Origin: JASHUC01 sp035606175
Lineage (GTDB): Bacteria > Pseudomonadota > Gammaproteobacteria > Steroidobacterales > Steroidobacteraceae
Direction of reading: 5' to 3'
NCBI GenBank assembly: GCA_035606175.1
Contig: DATNFW010000032.1
Coordinates: 62,001-126,000, forward strand
Length of the DNA stretch: 64,000 bases
In this document: one piece after another, positions 25,718 to 34,822 of the stretch
Numbering within the stretch: position 1 is the first letter of the stretch
Layout of the letters: every line of letters begins with the position of its first letter
Position numbers and translations under genes: made by a program
Notes under the pieces: generated by a model
Told to the model about the DNA's origin: nothing
The model's database searches: none
Seen by the model: only the letters and a program-made list of their open reading frames with translations

Positions 25718-26592
25718 GCCGCTTTCGCGACCGGCTCGAGGCCGCCTGGGCACGCAATGACTCTCTCGTCTGCATCGGACTCGATCCGGAGATCGAGCGT
25801 TTCCCGCGCGCGATCGCGAGCGGCGCAGCGCCGATCTTCGAATTCAACAAGGCGATCGTCGAGGCGACCGCCGATCTCGTCTGCGCATACAAGCCGCAGT
25901 TCGCGCACTACGCCGCGTACCGGGCCGAGGACGAGCTCGAGCGCACGATCGAGTACATCCACGAGCGCCATCCCGGCATTCCGGTCGTGCTCGATGCCAA
26001 GCGCGGCGATGTCGGCCACACCGCGAGTCGCTACGCGGCCGAGGCTTTCGAGCGCTACGGTGCGGATGCGGTCACCGTCAATCCGTATCTCGGCTCGGAT
26101 TCGCTCGAGCCGTTTCTCTCGTTCGAGGATCGCGGCACGTTCGTCCTGTGCCGCACCTCCAATCCGGGAGCTCGCGATCTGCAGGACCTCCTCGGCGGCG
26201 ACCCAGGGGCCGCGGCACCGGAGGAAGCCTCCGCGCGAGCCGCTGCAGCGGCGCGGCCGCTGTACCAACACGTCGCGCAGCTCGCTGCCGCTCGCTGGAA
26301 TACGCGCGGCAATTGCGGCCTCGTCGTAGGCGCCACTTATCCGGCCGAGCTCGCGGAGGTGCGCGCGATCGTCGGCGAGATGCCGCTGCTCGTGCCGGGC
26401 GTCGGTGCGCAAGGCGGCGATGTCGGGCAGGTGATCCGGATGGGCCAGACGCGCGCCGGGACCGGGCTGCTCGTCAGCTCATCGCGTGCGATTCTCTATG
26501 CCTCGTCCTCGGGAGACTTCGCCGAGGCGGCGCGCTCGGCGGCCCAGACGCTCCGGGAGACCATCAATCGACATCGACGAACGCTTGTTTGA
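25714..26592 (+). CDS. pyrF: Orotidine-5'-phosphate decarboxylase, long subfamily
   Basis: Makes UMP from OMP in pyrimidine synthesis. 292 residues. The motif VVLDAKRGDVGHTASRYA places it in the longer subfamily (~270-290 residues) and not the ~230-residue E. coli type. Phosphate-binding residues are expected in LLVPGVGAQGGD. The start is GTG overlapping the mnmG stop, so the two are probably cotranscribed. Confidence 0.95.
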   Translation: MSRFRDRLEAAWARNDSLVCIGLDPEIERFPRAIASGAAPIFEFNKAIVEATADLVCAYKPQFAHYAAYRAEDELERTIEYIHERHPGIPVVLDAKRGDVGHTASRYAAEAFERYGADAVTVNPYLGSDSLEPFLSFEDRGTFVLCRTSNPGARDLQDLLGGDPGAAAPEEASARAAAAARPLYQHVAQLAAARWNTRGNCGLVVGATYPAELAEVRAIVGEMPLLVPGVGAQGGDVGQVIRMGQTRAGTGLLVSSSRAILYASSSGDFAEAARSAAQTLRETINRHRRTLV

Positions 26593-26593
26593 G

Positions 26594-28261
26594 ATGCGCC
26601 GCCGCCTGCTGGCAGCGGCAGGTTCGACTGCGGCCGCCGTCCTGCTCGGCGGCCTCGCCTCCTGCGAACGCACGGGCACGGGGGACAGCGGCGCCTCCGG
26701 CGCCGGGAAAGCGGGCGAGGCGATTCTCTCGCGCGGAAACGGCCCCGATCCGGACTCTCTCGATCCGCAAAAAGCGCGCACAGTCGAGGCGCAGAACGTC
26801 CTTCGCGACCTCTTCGAGTGTCTGACCTCGGTCGCGCGCGACGGCGGGGTCGCAGCCGGTGTCGCGACCGACTGGCGCTCGAGCCCCGATGGGCGCACGT
26901 ACACTTTCCGTCTGCGTCCCGAGGCGCGCTGGTCGAGCGGCGATCGGGTGGTCGCGGCGGATTTCGTCGCAGGGCTGCGCCGTCTGGTCGATCCCGCAAC
27001 CGCCTCGCCCTATGCGCAGGTCATCGAGGCGATCTCCAACGCCCGTGATGTTCTCGAGGGCCGCAAACCGCCGAGTGCGCTCGGCGTCGCCGCGCCCGCC
27101 GAGGACACGGTCGTCGTGACGCTCGATGCGCCGACTCCGTATTTGCCGGCGCTCCTCTCGCACCCGAGCACCGGACCCGTGCATCGACCGACGCTCGCGC
27201 AGCATGGTGAGGAGTCGGCCCGCCCCGGCGTCATGGTCTCGAACGGCGCGTTCGCGCTCACCCGCTGGGTGCCCGGATCGCACGTGGTCGCCGCGCGCAA
27301 TCGCCGCTATTGGAACGATCGTGGCACGCGGTTCGAGGAGGTCCGGTTCCTCTCGATCGCGGACGAGAACACCGAGCTCACGCGCTATCGGGCGGGCGAG
27401 CTCGACGTGACGAACGTCGTGCCGCGCGATCAGCTCGAGTGGATCCGCGCGAACATTGCCGCGGAGCTGCACATCGCCCCGCAGCTCACGACCTACGCGT
27501 ACGGCTTCAATCTCGACCGGCCGATCTTCCGCGATGCGCGCGTGCGGCGTGCGCTCTCGATGGTGATCGACCGCGAGCTCCTCGCTCGCGAGGTGTTGAG
27601 GGCCGGAGAGCGCCCGGCCTACGGCTGGGTTCCCTACGGAATCCACGACTACACGCCGCAGTCCTTCGACTACCGGGCGCTCGCGATGCCTGAGCGCATT
27701 GCCCGCGCGCGGCAGCTCTACGCGCAAGCGGGGTACTCGCCGCAGCACCCGCTTCGCTTCGAGCTGCGCTACAACTCGAGCGAGGTCAACGACCGCCTCG
27801 CCGTGGCGGCCGCATCGATGTGGAAGGAGGCGCTCGGAGTCGAGGCCCGCCTCTCGGCCGAGGAGTTCAAATCGCTCCTCCACGACATCGATCGGCGGGA
27901 TGTCGATCTATTCGTCACGAGCTGGAGCGCCGATTACAACGACGCGTATGCATTCGCTCAATATTTTAAAAGCGATTTCGGCGTGAACCTGCCGCACTAT
28001 CGCAGCTCCGAATACGACGGGCTGCTCGCCGAGGCGTCCCAGTCGGTCGATGCGGCGCACCGTCGCGCGCTGCTCGAGCAGGCCGAGCGCGTAGCGCTCG
28101 CCGACCATCCCCTGATCCCGATCTATTTCTACGTGAACAAGCACCTCGTCAAGCCGCGGCTCTCCGGCTGGTACGACAATCCGCTCAACGTCGTCTACTC
28201 GAAGGACCTGGGAACGAGCGGCGAAGCGGCGTCGGCTGCGCGGCCGCGTGCGGCGCGATGA
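26594..28261 (+). CDS. Peptide/oligopeptide-binding lipoprotein (OppA/SBP_bac_5 family)
   Basis: 555 residues from the ATG two bases after pyrF. The lipobox LASC (about residue 24) predicts an envelope lipoprotein. The body follows the family order: NGPDPDSLDPQKA, the YTFRLRPEARWSSGD motif and DLFVTSWSADYNDAYAF. No oppBCDF permease or ATPase genes are nearby, so it is an orphan binding protein. Its last 77 bp overlap otsA on the opposite strand. Confidence 0.92.
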   Translation: MRRRLLAAAGSTAAAVLLGGLASCERTGTGDSGASGAGKAGEAILSRGNGPDPDSLDPQKARTVEAQNVLRDLFECLTSVARDGGVAAGVATDWRSSPDGRTYTFRLRPEARWSSGDRVVAADFVAGLRRLVDPATASPYAQVIEAISNARDVLEGRKPPSALGVAAPAEDTVVVTLDAPTPYLPALLSHPSTGPVHRPTLAQHGEESARPGVMVSNGAFALTRWVPGSHVVAARNRRYWNDRGTRFEEVRFLSIADENTELTRYRAGELDVTNVVPRDQLEWIRANIAAELHIAPQLTTYAYGFNLDRPIFRDARVRRALSMVIDRELLAREVLRAGERPAYGWVPYGIHDYTPQSFDYRALAMPERIARARQLYAQAGYSPQHPLRFELRYNSSEVNDRLAVAAASMWKEALGVEARLSAEEFKSLLHDIDRRDVDLFVTSWSADYNDAYAFAQYFKSDFGVNLPHYRSSEYDGLLAEASQSVDAAHRRALLEQAERVALADHPLIPIYFYVNKHLVKPRLSGWYDNPLNVVYSKDLGTSGEAASAARPRAAR

Positions 28262-29660
28262 AGCGCTCACCCGTCAAGTCCCGCAGGAACTCGCGATACC
28301 AGTTGTGGATGTCGTGGCGGCGCACTGCATCGAGCATCTGCTCGTGGCGGCGGCGCCGCTCCCCGAGCGGCATGGTGAGTGCGGTCTGCAGCGCGAGCGC
28401 GGTGCCGCGCTTGTCGTAGGGATTGACGAGCAGCGCCCCGGTGAGCTCGCGCGCCGCTCCCGCGAGCGGCGAGAGAATCAGCACGCCCGGATCATCGGCG
28501 TCCTGCGCCGCGACGTACTCCTTCGCGACGAGATTCATGCCGTCGCGCACCGGGGTGACGAGCGCGACCTGCGAGGCGCGCAGCACGCCCATCAGCGTCG
28601 CATGCGAGAAGTTGCGGTTGAGATAGCGCACCGGTGTCCAGTCAGCCTCGGCGAACCGGCCGTTGAGACGCCCCGCGGTCTGCTCGAGCGCCATGCGGAT
28701 CTCGCTGTAGGCGAGCACGTCCGCGCGGCTCAAGGGGGCGATCTGCAGGAAGGTGACCTTCCCCTGGCTCTCCGGAAACGTCGTGAGGAAGTGCTCGAAT
28801 GCTGCGAAGCGCTCGGTGAGCCCCTTCGTGTAGTCGAGCCGATCGACGCCGATGATGAGCTTGCGGCCGAGCAGGCTCGCGACGAGTCGTTGGACGGTCT
28901 CCTCGCGCATCACGCCGGCGGCCTCCGACGCGACTTGATCGACATCGACTCCGATCGGGTAGATGCCGAGCCGTACGGTGCGCCCGCCGACCTCGATCCG
29001 CGATCCGGTCGGTGTGCGCACGATCGCGTGCGGCGGCAGCTCGAGGCAGCTCTCGAAGGCGCGCAGATCGTCTTCTGTTTGAAAGCCCGTGAGATCGTAC
29101 TGGCAGAGATCGCGCACGATCTCGTCGTAGCTCGGCAGCACCCGTAAGACCTGCAGCGGCGGAAAGGGGATGTGCAGGAAGAAGCCGATCGGGCCTTTGA
29201 AGTCGCAGCTTCGCAGGTGCCTTGCGAGCGGGATCAGATGGTAGTCGTGCACCCACACGCAATCGTCGGGGCGCAGGAGCTTCGCGAGCTGCCGGGCGAA
29301 GACCCCGTTGACCGCCTGGTATGCCTCGTAATCCTCGTTGTCGTAGCGGAAGCGCCCGGCGGCATAGTGGAACAGCGGCCACAGCGTGCTGTTGCAGAAG
29401 CCGTTGTAGTAGCGCTCGAGCTCGGCCGGCTTCAGATCGATCGTCGCGTAGCGGACGTTGTCGCGAACCAGCACGTCGGGGTCTGCGCGCGGCTCCTCGG
29501 CGGTCTCGCCGCTCCACCCGAACCACACACCGCCGGTACGTTGCAGTGCAGCAAGAACGCCGACCGCAAGACCGCCCGCGGCGGCCGCACGGCGCGGCAG
29601 CGAGAGGCGGTTCGAGACGCATACGAGTCGTTTCACTTCGTGTCGAGGCTCCTCAGCCAC
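28185..29660 (-). CDS. otsA: Trehalose-6-phosphate synthase
   Basis: GT20 glycosyltransferase joining UDP-glucose and glucose-6-phosphate. 491 residues. Hallmarks in order: SNRLSLP with a Gly-rich loop, GVWFGWSG, VWVHDYHL, GVDRLDYTKGL, FLQIAPLSR and VRDGMNLVAKEYVA. It follows otsB with a 28-bp overlap. A basic C-terminal extension after the catalytic domain overlaps the convergent lipoprotein gene. Confidence 0.97.
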   Translation of the reverse strand: MAEEPRHEVKRLVCVSNRLSLPRRAAAAGGLAVGVLAALQRTGGVWFGWSGETAEEPRADPDVLVRDNVRYATIDLKPAELERYYNGFCNSTLWPLFHYAAGRFRYDNEDYEAYQAVNGVFARQLAKLLRPDDCVWVHDYHLIPLARHLRSCDFKGPIGFFLHIPFPPLQVLRVLPSYDEIVRDLCQYDLTGFQTEDDLRAFESCLELPPHAIVRTPTGSRIEVGGRTVRLGIYPIGVDVDQVASEAAGVMREETVQRLVASLLGRKLIIGVDRLDYTKGLTERFAAFEHFLTTFPESQGKVTFLQIAPLSRADVLAYSEIRMALEQTAGRLNGRFAEADWTPVRYLNRNFSHATLMGVLRASQVALVTPVRDGMNLVAKEYVAAQDADDPGVLILSPLAGAARELTGALLVNPYDKRGTALALQTALTMPLGERRRRHEQMLDAVRRHDIHNWYREFLRDLTGERFIAPHAAAQPTPLRRSFPGPSSRRR

Positions 29661-30385
29661 TCGAGAACGGCGGCTGGGCGCGGGAGCCAGCCGAGACCCG
29701 GTTGCGGTTGCGGGCCGACGTAGATGCCGAGGCCGCCTGCCGACTGGACATGGTTGAGCGCGTCCATGTCGGTCAAATCATCTCCCAAATACACTGGAAC
29801 GCGCCCGGCGAACGGAGGTTCCTGCATGAACTCCTCGATCGCGGCGCGTTTGGTCGCCGAGCCCCCTTTCAATTCGATCACACAGTGGCCGGGCTGCAAA
29901 TGCGCCTCCGGCGCCAAGCGAATCCGCGCGAGCTCGAGCGCCTCGCGAACGGCGGACTCGAGCTGCGGAGCCTGCCGGAAATGCAGCGCGAGACTTCTGC
30001 CCTTGTCCTCGAACAGCAGCGCGGGATGCCGTGCGGCGAAGCGCCGCAGCTCGATGCGCGCCGGTGCGAGATCCTCGCTCGAGAGGCCCGCGTAATGACG
30101 ATCGCCGAGCGCATCGCGCCGCTCGGCGCCGTGCACGCCGGCCGCGGGGAAGCGGAACGGGCGGAAGAGTTGATCGATGTCATCGAGACTGCGCCCGCTC
30201 ACGAGCGCGAGACTGCCCGCGAAGCGCCGCGAGAGCCGCCCGAGCAGAGCGGGCAAGCCGGCGGGGAGTTCCACGGTTTGCGGCGTCGGGGCGATGTCGA
30301 TCAGGGTGCCGTCGATATCGAGGAACAGCGCCGCATCGTCCCTCGGAATCGGAAGAGAGGCTCCGGTCAACGCACCTGTACCCAT
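29633..30385 (-). CDS. otsB: Trehalose-6-phosphate phosphatase
   Basis: HAD-superfamily phosphatase that finishes trehalose synthesis. 250 residues. The nucleophile motif is FLDIDGTLIDIAPTP, motif II is in LVSGR, motif III includes the Lys of ELKGGSATKRAAI, and motif IV is YLGDDLTDMDA. It overlaps otsA downstream by 28 bp and the CheD-like gene upstream by 19 bp, so the three form one operon. Trehalose here suggests osmotic or desiccation stress response. Confidence 0.96.
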   Translation of the reverse strand: MGTGALTGASLPIPRDDAALFLDIDGTLIDIAPTPQTVELPAGLPALLGRLSRRFAGSLALVSGRSLDDIDQLFRPFRFPAAGVHGAERRDALGDRHYAGLSSEDLAPARIELRRFAARHPALLFEDKGRSLALHFRQAPQLESAVREALELARIRLAPEAHLQPGHCVIELKGGSATKRAAIEEFMQEPPFAGRVPVYLGDDLTDMDALNHVQSAGGLGIYVGPQPQPGLGWLPRPAAVLEWLRSLDTK

Positions 30386-30822
30386 CCCATGCTGGGGCGA
30401 AAATGCAAGCGGCGCGGTGCCCCGACCGCGACGTCGGCGGGCGCCACGTCCGCACCTGCGTCCCGCAGGAAATGCGAGACAAGAACGAGAACTCTATCGC
30501 AGGCCTCGCCTGCGGTCGAATGCTCCGGAAGATGCGCGGCGATTTTCGCCTGCAAATGACGCGCGCCGGGTGAGACTTCGCGCAGCGCCTCGATGCACCG
30601 GTCGAGCAGCAGCAGCTCCGTCGCGAGCGTGGTGTCGGTCACATCTGCGGGCTGCGCGCCGCGCAGGATGAACCGCAAGTGCAGCAGCGCGCCCGCCTCG
30701 CCGACGGTGTCGTAAACGCAGACGGCGATCGCGGAGTGCAGCTCGGCGCGGAACACGACGTCGTCGGTCGCGATCTCGAACCGGTCCGGCGCAACGAGCA
30801 CTTCCCGAAGGGTGGCTTCCAT
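30367..30822 (-). CDS. CheD-like protein with the catalytic Cys replaced by Ala
   Basis: 151 residues that follow the CheD fold end to end: AELHSAIAVCVYD aligns with the LGSCVAVCxxD active-site strand, GALLHLRF with the conserved His strand, then HLQAKIAAH and a C-terminal RRLHFRPSMGWVQVR. CheD deamidates chemoreceptor glutamines using a Cys. At that position this protein has Ala31; His48 is kept and Cys35 is the non-catalytic one. No chemotaxis genes are nearby; it is translationally overlapped with otsB. Probably a non-enzymatic binding protein. The CheD call rests on motif alignment by eye. Confidence 0.6.
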   Translation of the reverse strand: MEATLREVLVAPDRFEIATDDVVFRAELHSAIAVCVYDTVGEAGALLHLRFILRGAQPADVTDTTLATELLLLDRCIEALREVSPGARHLQAKIAAHLPEHSTAGEACDRVLVLVSHFLRDAGADVAPADVAVGAPRRLHFRPSMGWVQVR

Positions 30823-31019
30823 GGAGTGCTGTATACCGCCCGGCGCGTCGCGCCATGCGCCCTCGATGCTCGGACTTTGAACTGCCGCACGCGAGCCCTC
30901 TCGGGGGTGTGCGGCCGGCCCGATTTTGCAGGCGTTTGTCGCCAGCTGGGCACGCTTCCTGCTCGGCGGAATCCACGGGCTACGGTCGCGGAGCGCCCGA
31001 GTGGCGCGGAGCGGGCAAG

Positions 31020-31868
31020 ATGCTGCACAGCCTCACTGCATTGCGAAAATTCCACGTCCACGCATCCGACGGAGACATCGGCGAGGTTACGGACGGCTAT
31101 TTCGACGATGAGCGCTGGGTCGTCCGCTATCTGGTTGTGAATACGGGCAGTTGGTTGAACGGCAGAGAGGTGCTGATCTCGCCGTATTCGATTTTCCGCG
31201 TCGACGACGCCGAGTCGGCGATCGTCACGCAGCTGACGCGCAAGCAGGTCGAGGGGAGCCCCAGCATCGACACCGCGAAGCCGATCTCGCGCCGTCAGGA
31301 GGAGAGCTATCTCTCCTATTTCGGTTATCCCGTCTACTGGCCCTACACGACACTGTGGGCGTGGGGCGCGACGCCGGTCGTGATTCCGCCGGAGCCGCGA
31401 CTGCAGCCCGCGACGCGGCCGCCGAGTCAGGTGGCCGGCGGCCGGCCTGCGAGCGCAGTCGGTGAGGCTCCCGGTACCTCGAGCGATACCGCGACGGGGC
31501 CGGCCGGCGCGACGACGAGCGCCGAGGCCGGCGACAACTCGCACCTGCGCAGCGGCCGCGAGGTGACCGGCTATCACATTCAAGGCTCGGACGATGCGGT
31601 CGGGCACGTCGAGGACTTTCTGTTCGACGACGACTCGTGGGCGATCCGCTATCTCGCAGCCGATACGCGCAACTGGCTGCCGGGCAAGCACGTGCTGATC
31701 TCGCCGCAGTGGATACGCGAAGTGAGCTGGCCGGAGCGGCTGGTCGTCGTCGAGCTCAAGCGCGAGGAGATCGAGGGAAGCCCGCAATACGATCCGAAGC
31801 ATCTGCCCTCGCGCGGCGACGAAGCGAGCTTGCATCGCCACTACCATCGCCCGGGTTACTGGGGCTGA
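31020..31868 (+). CDS. Protein with two PRC-barrel domains
   Basis: 282 residues from the ATG at 31020 (GGAG-containing ribosome site upstream). Two PRC-barrel modules (about 1-85 and 180-265) share the pattern GxVxDxxFDDxxWxxRYLxxxTxxWLxGxxVLISP. A Pro/Ala/Thr-rich linker with YWPYTTLWAWG lies between them. PRC barrels bind proteins or RNA and occur in photosynthetic, ribosomal and stress proteins; no specific function can be assigned. Soluble, no signal peptide. Convergent with trkH. Confidence 0.85.
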   Translation: MLHSLTALRKFHVHASDGDIGEVTDGYFDDERWVVRYLVVNTGSWLNGREVLISPYSIFRVDDAESAIVTQLTRKQVEGSPSIDTAKPISRRQEESYLSYFGYPVYWPYTTLWAWGATPVVIPPEPRLQPATRPPSQVAGGRPASAVGEAPGTSSDTATGPAGATTSAEAGDNSHLRSGREVTGYHIQGSDDAVGHVEDFLFDDDSWAIRYLAADTRNWLPGKHVLISPQWIREVSWPERLVVVELKREEIEGSPQYDPKHLPSRGDEASLHRHYHRPGYWG

Positions 31869-31906
31869 GAGCTGAGCCGCTGCCGCGGGAGGCGCGGCCG
31901 CGTCGA

Positions 31907-33355
31907 TCACTTTCGCCAGAACGCTGGCGTCGCGAGCACGAGGACGCTGAAAATCTCGAGTCTGCCGAGGAGCATGGCGACCGTACAGATCCAGGTCTGG
32001 TACGGCGTGAGCGCGTGATAGGTTTTGAACGGGCCGACGAGCCCGAGCCCGGGGCCGGTATTGTTGATGCTTGCGATGATCGCGCCGAACGAGGAGACGA
32101 AGTCGAGACCGCTTGCAAGCAGCGCGAACACGAGTACCGCGGTCGTCATGAAGTAGAGGAACAGGAAAGCGAGCACCGAATCGCTCACGCGATCCGGGAT
32201 CAGACGCCCACCGATGCGCACCGGGGCGACGGCGCTCGGGTGCACCAGGAGCTTGAGCTCCCGCCCCGCCTGGCGTGACAGGAGCAGCGTGCGAAACATT
32301 TTGATGCCGCCGCCGGCGCAGCCCGTGCTGCAGAGAATGCAACACAGGAACAGCATCCAGTACGGTGCGAGCACGGGCCAGGTCGTGTAGTCGTCCGAGA
32401 CGAGACCGCAGGTCGTCGCGATCGAGACGACGTTGAAGAACGCATGCCGCAGCGAGACGCCGAAGCTCGGGAAGGTGCGTGCGATGGTGAGCAGCGCGGC
32501 GATGCCGATCACGCTCGCGGCGAGCGTGACGACGATCGCCTTCGCCTCCGGGTCTCGCACGTAAGGCTCGAGCGTGAGGCGCCGCAGCGCGATGAAGTGC
32601 CGCGCAAAGGAGAGCGAGGCGACGATCATGAGCGCCGCGAGCGCGAGCTCGATCGATGGGGAGTGGAAGTAGCGGATGCTCTGATCGTGCGTGGAGAACG
32701 CGCCGAGCCCGACGGCGGAGAACGCATGGCAGATCGCATCGAGCCAGCTCATCCCGCAGAGCCGCAAGACGACGACGCCCACGACCGTGAGCGTGACGTA
32801 GACGTATGAGAGCGAGCGCACCGTCTCGGTGATGCGCGGTGTGAGCTTGTCCTCCCGGACCGGCCCCGGTGCCTCACCGCGATACAGCTGCATGCCTCCG
32901 ATGCCGAGCAGCGGCAGTACCGCCACGGCGAGCACGATCATGGCGAGGCCGCCGCACCACTCGAGCGTATGGCGCCACAGATTGATGGAGGGCGCGAGAT
33001 GGTCGAGGCCCGTGAGCACGGTCGCACCCGTCGTCGTGATGCCCGACATGGTCTCGAAGTAGGCTTCGGTGAAGGTGAGATGCGGCAGCAGCAGCAGCAG
33101 CGGAATGGTCGCCGAGGCGGAGATGAGCACCCAGCCGAGCGTCACGAGCAGGAAGCCGTCGCGCGGCTTCAACTCCCGCGCGCTCTTGCGGGTCGCCGCA
33201 TAGAGCGCGAGCCCCGCGCCGCCGGTCGCGAGCGCCGCCACGACGAAGGGGAGGACCGTGCCGTCGTCCGAGATCAACGCCGCGAGAATCGGCAACAGAT
33301 AGGCGGCGCTGAAGCCCGCGAGCATGAGCCCGAGCACATTCGCCACGGCGAGCAT
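31907..33355 (-). CDS. trkH: Trk potassium uptake system membrane subunit
   Basis: K+ translocating subunit, 482 residues. Four pore-loop repeats carry the selectivity-filter glycines, seen in SGITTTGATVLT, SAVGLGAFSTHD, IATTCGLVSDDY and INNTGPGLGLVG. The start at 33355 gives the family length; the same frame stays open far upstream across trkA but that is an artefact. It lies 23 bp after trkA, with which it assembles. Confidence 0.96.
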   Translation of the reverse strand: MLAVANVLGLMLAGFSAAYLLPILAALISDDGTVLPFVVAALATGGAGLALYAATRKSARELKPRDGFLLVTLGWVLISASATIPLLLLLPHLTFTEAYFETMSGITTTGATVLTGLDHLAPSINLWRHTLEWCGGLAMIVLAVAVLPLLGIGGMQLYRGEAPGPVREDKLTPRITETVRSLSYVYVTLTVVGVVVLRLCGMSWLDAICHAFSAVGLGAFSTHDQSIRYFHSPSIELALAALMIVASLSFARHFIALRRLTLEPYVRDPEAKAIVVTLAASVIGIAALLTIARTFPSFGVSLRHAFFNVVSIATTCGLVSDDYTTWPVLAPYWMLFLCCILCSTGCAGGGIKMFRTLLLSRQAGRELKLLVHPSAVAPVRIGGRLIPDRVSDSVLAFLFLYFMTTAVLVFALLASGLDFVSSFGAIIASINNTGPGLGLVGPFKTYHALTPYQTWICTVAMLLGRLEIFSVLVLATPAFWRK

Positions 33356-33378
33356 GGGACGGCGAGCCTGCTCGTCCG

Positions 33379-34743
33379 CTACGCGCCGAGGAACAGGCGC
33401 TCGACCGCCTCGACGTGCCGGCGGTCCGAGAGATAAAGGATCACGTGATCGTCCGCATTCACGACGGTGTCGTGATGGGCCATGATGACCTCGTCGCCGC
33501 GGACCACGGCGCCGATCGAGGCCCCCTCCGGGAGCGGTATCTCGTCGACGCGCCGGCCCACGACGCGCGAGCTCACGCCCGTGCCGTGCACGATCGCCTC
33601 GAGCGCCTCGGCGGCGCCGCGGCGCAGGGAGTGAGCCTTCACGATGTGGCCGCGGCGCACATGCGCGAGGAGCGAGCCGATCGTGATGGTTTGCGGCGAG
33701 AGCGCGACGTCGATGCTGCCGCTCTCGATGAGCTCCGCGTAGGAGGGCTTGTTGATGAGCGCCATCACCTTGTGCGCACCGAGCCGCTTGGCGAGCATCG
33801 CGGAGAGGATGTTCGCCTCCTCGGAATTGGTGATCGCCGCGAACACGTCGGTGCTGTCGATGTTCTCCTCCACGAGCAGCTCCTCGTCGGCGGCATCGCC
33901 CGCCAGCACGATCGTATTCTCGAGCAGCTCCGAGGCGCGCCGCGCGCGCTGCGGGTCGCGCTCGATGAGCTTCACCTGCTGGCTCTTCTCGAGCGCCTTC
34001 GCGAGGCGCAGCCCGATATTGCCGGCGCCGGCGAGCACGATCTTGCGCACGCTCGAGCTCTCCCGACGCATCTCGTGCATCACGCGCCGGATCGACTCGC
34101 GCCCGGCGAGAAAATAGAGCTCGTCGCCATCCTCGATCACCGTGTCGCCTTCGGGCCGGATCATGCGACCGGCGCGATAGATCGCGAGAATGCGCACGTC
34201 GGTCCCGGGGACGTGCTCGCGCAGGTCGCGCACGCGCTGGCCGACCGCGAGGCCGCCCTGGCGAGCCCGCGCGCCGACGAGGCGCACCCGCCCCTCCGCG
34301 AAATCGAGCACCTGCAGCGTGCCGGGATAGCGCACGAGCCGCTCGATGTACTCCGTCACCAGCTGCTCGGGGCTGATGAACACGTCCACCGCGAGAGCTT
34401 CCTCGCTGAAGAGCTCGGGGCGGCTCGTGTATTCGGCCGAGCGGATGCGCGCGATTTTCGTCGGCGTGCGATAGAGCGTATAGGCTACCTCGCACGCCAT
34501 CATGTTGACTTCGTCGCTGTTGGTCAGCGCGATGATGATGTCGGCCTCGGCGGCGCCCGCCGCCTCGAGCACGGTCGGGTAGGCGGCGTTACCCGCGACG
34601 GTGCGGATGTCGATTCTGTCCTGCAGGTCTCGCAGGACGTCCTCGTTGGCATCGACGACCGTGACTTCGTTCGCCTCCTCGCGCGAGAGCTGATAGGCCG
34701 CGGTGCGTCCGACCTGGCCGGCGCCGAGAATGACGATCTTCAT
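33379..34743 (-). CDS. trkA: Trk potassium transporter NAD-binding regulatory subunit
   Basis: Cytoplasmic gating ring of the Trk system, 454 residues. Two tandem RCK units each have a Rossmann dinucleotide motif (ILGAGQVGRTAAYQL at about 5 and VLAGAGNIGLRLAKAL at about 235) followed by a TrkA-C domain. The ATG at 34743 puts MKIVILGAGQVG at the N-terminus as in relatives. trkH follows directly. Confidence 0.97.
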   Translation of the reverse strand: MKIVILGAGQVGRTAAYQLSREEANEVTVVDANEDVLRDLQDRIDIRTVAGNAAYPTVLEAAGAAEADIIIALTNSDEVNMMACEVAYTLYRTPTKIARIRSAEYTSRPELFSEEALAVDVFISPEQLVTEYIERLVRYPGTLQVLDFAEGRVRLVGARARQGGLAVGQRVRDLREHVPGTDVRILAIYRAGRMIRPEGDTVIEDGDELYFLAGRESIRRVMHEMRRESSSVRKIVLAGAGNIGLRLAKALEKSQQVKLIERDPQRARRASELLENTIVLAGDAADEELLVEENIDSTDVFAAITNSEEANILSAMLAKRLGAHKVMALINKPSYAELIESGSIDVALSPQTITIGSLLAHVRRGHIVKAHSLRRGAAEALEAIVHGTGVSSRVVGRRVDEIPLPEGASIGAVVRGDEVIMAHHDTVVNADDHVILYLSDRRHVEAVERLFLGA

Positions 34744-34822
34744 GGAATGGCCGAGTGCCGCAGCCGCGCGATCCGCCGCCGTGACCGGTGAGACCCCGCG
34801 CACCGCGCGCCCCGCGTCATGA

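Noticed and set aside
33439..33450. GATCACGTGATC palindrome as a third parS
   Set aside because: The centre CACGTG matches, but the arms (GAT/ATC) do not fit the parS GTT(T/C)C/G(A/G)AAC pattern; it encodes the HVIL strand of TrkA.
31907..34495. Apparent single TrkA-TrkH fusion frame
   Set aside because: The upstream part reads trkA out of its true frame; real trkH starts at ATG 33355 and trkA has its own intact frame.
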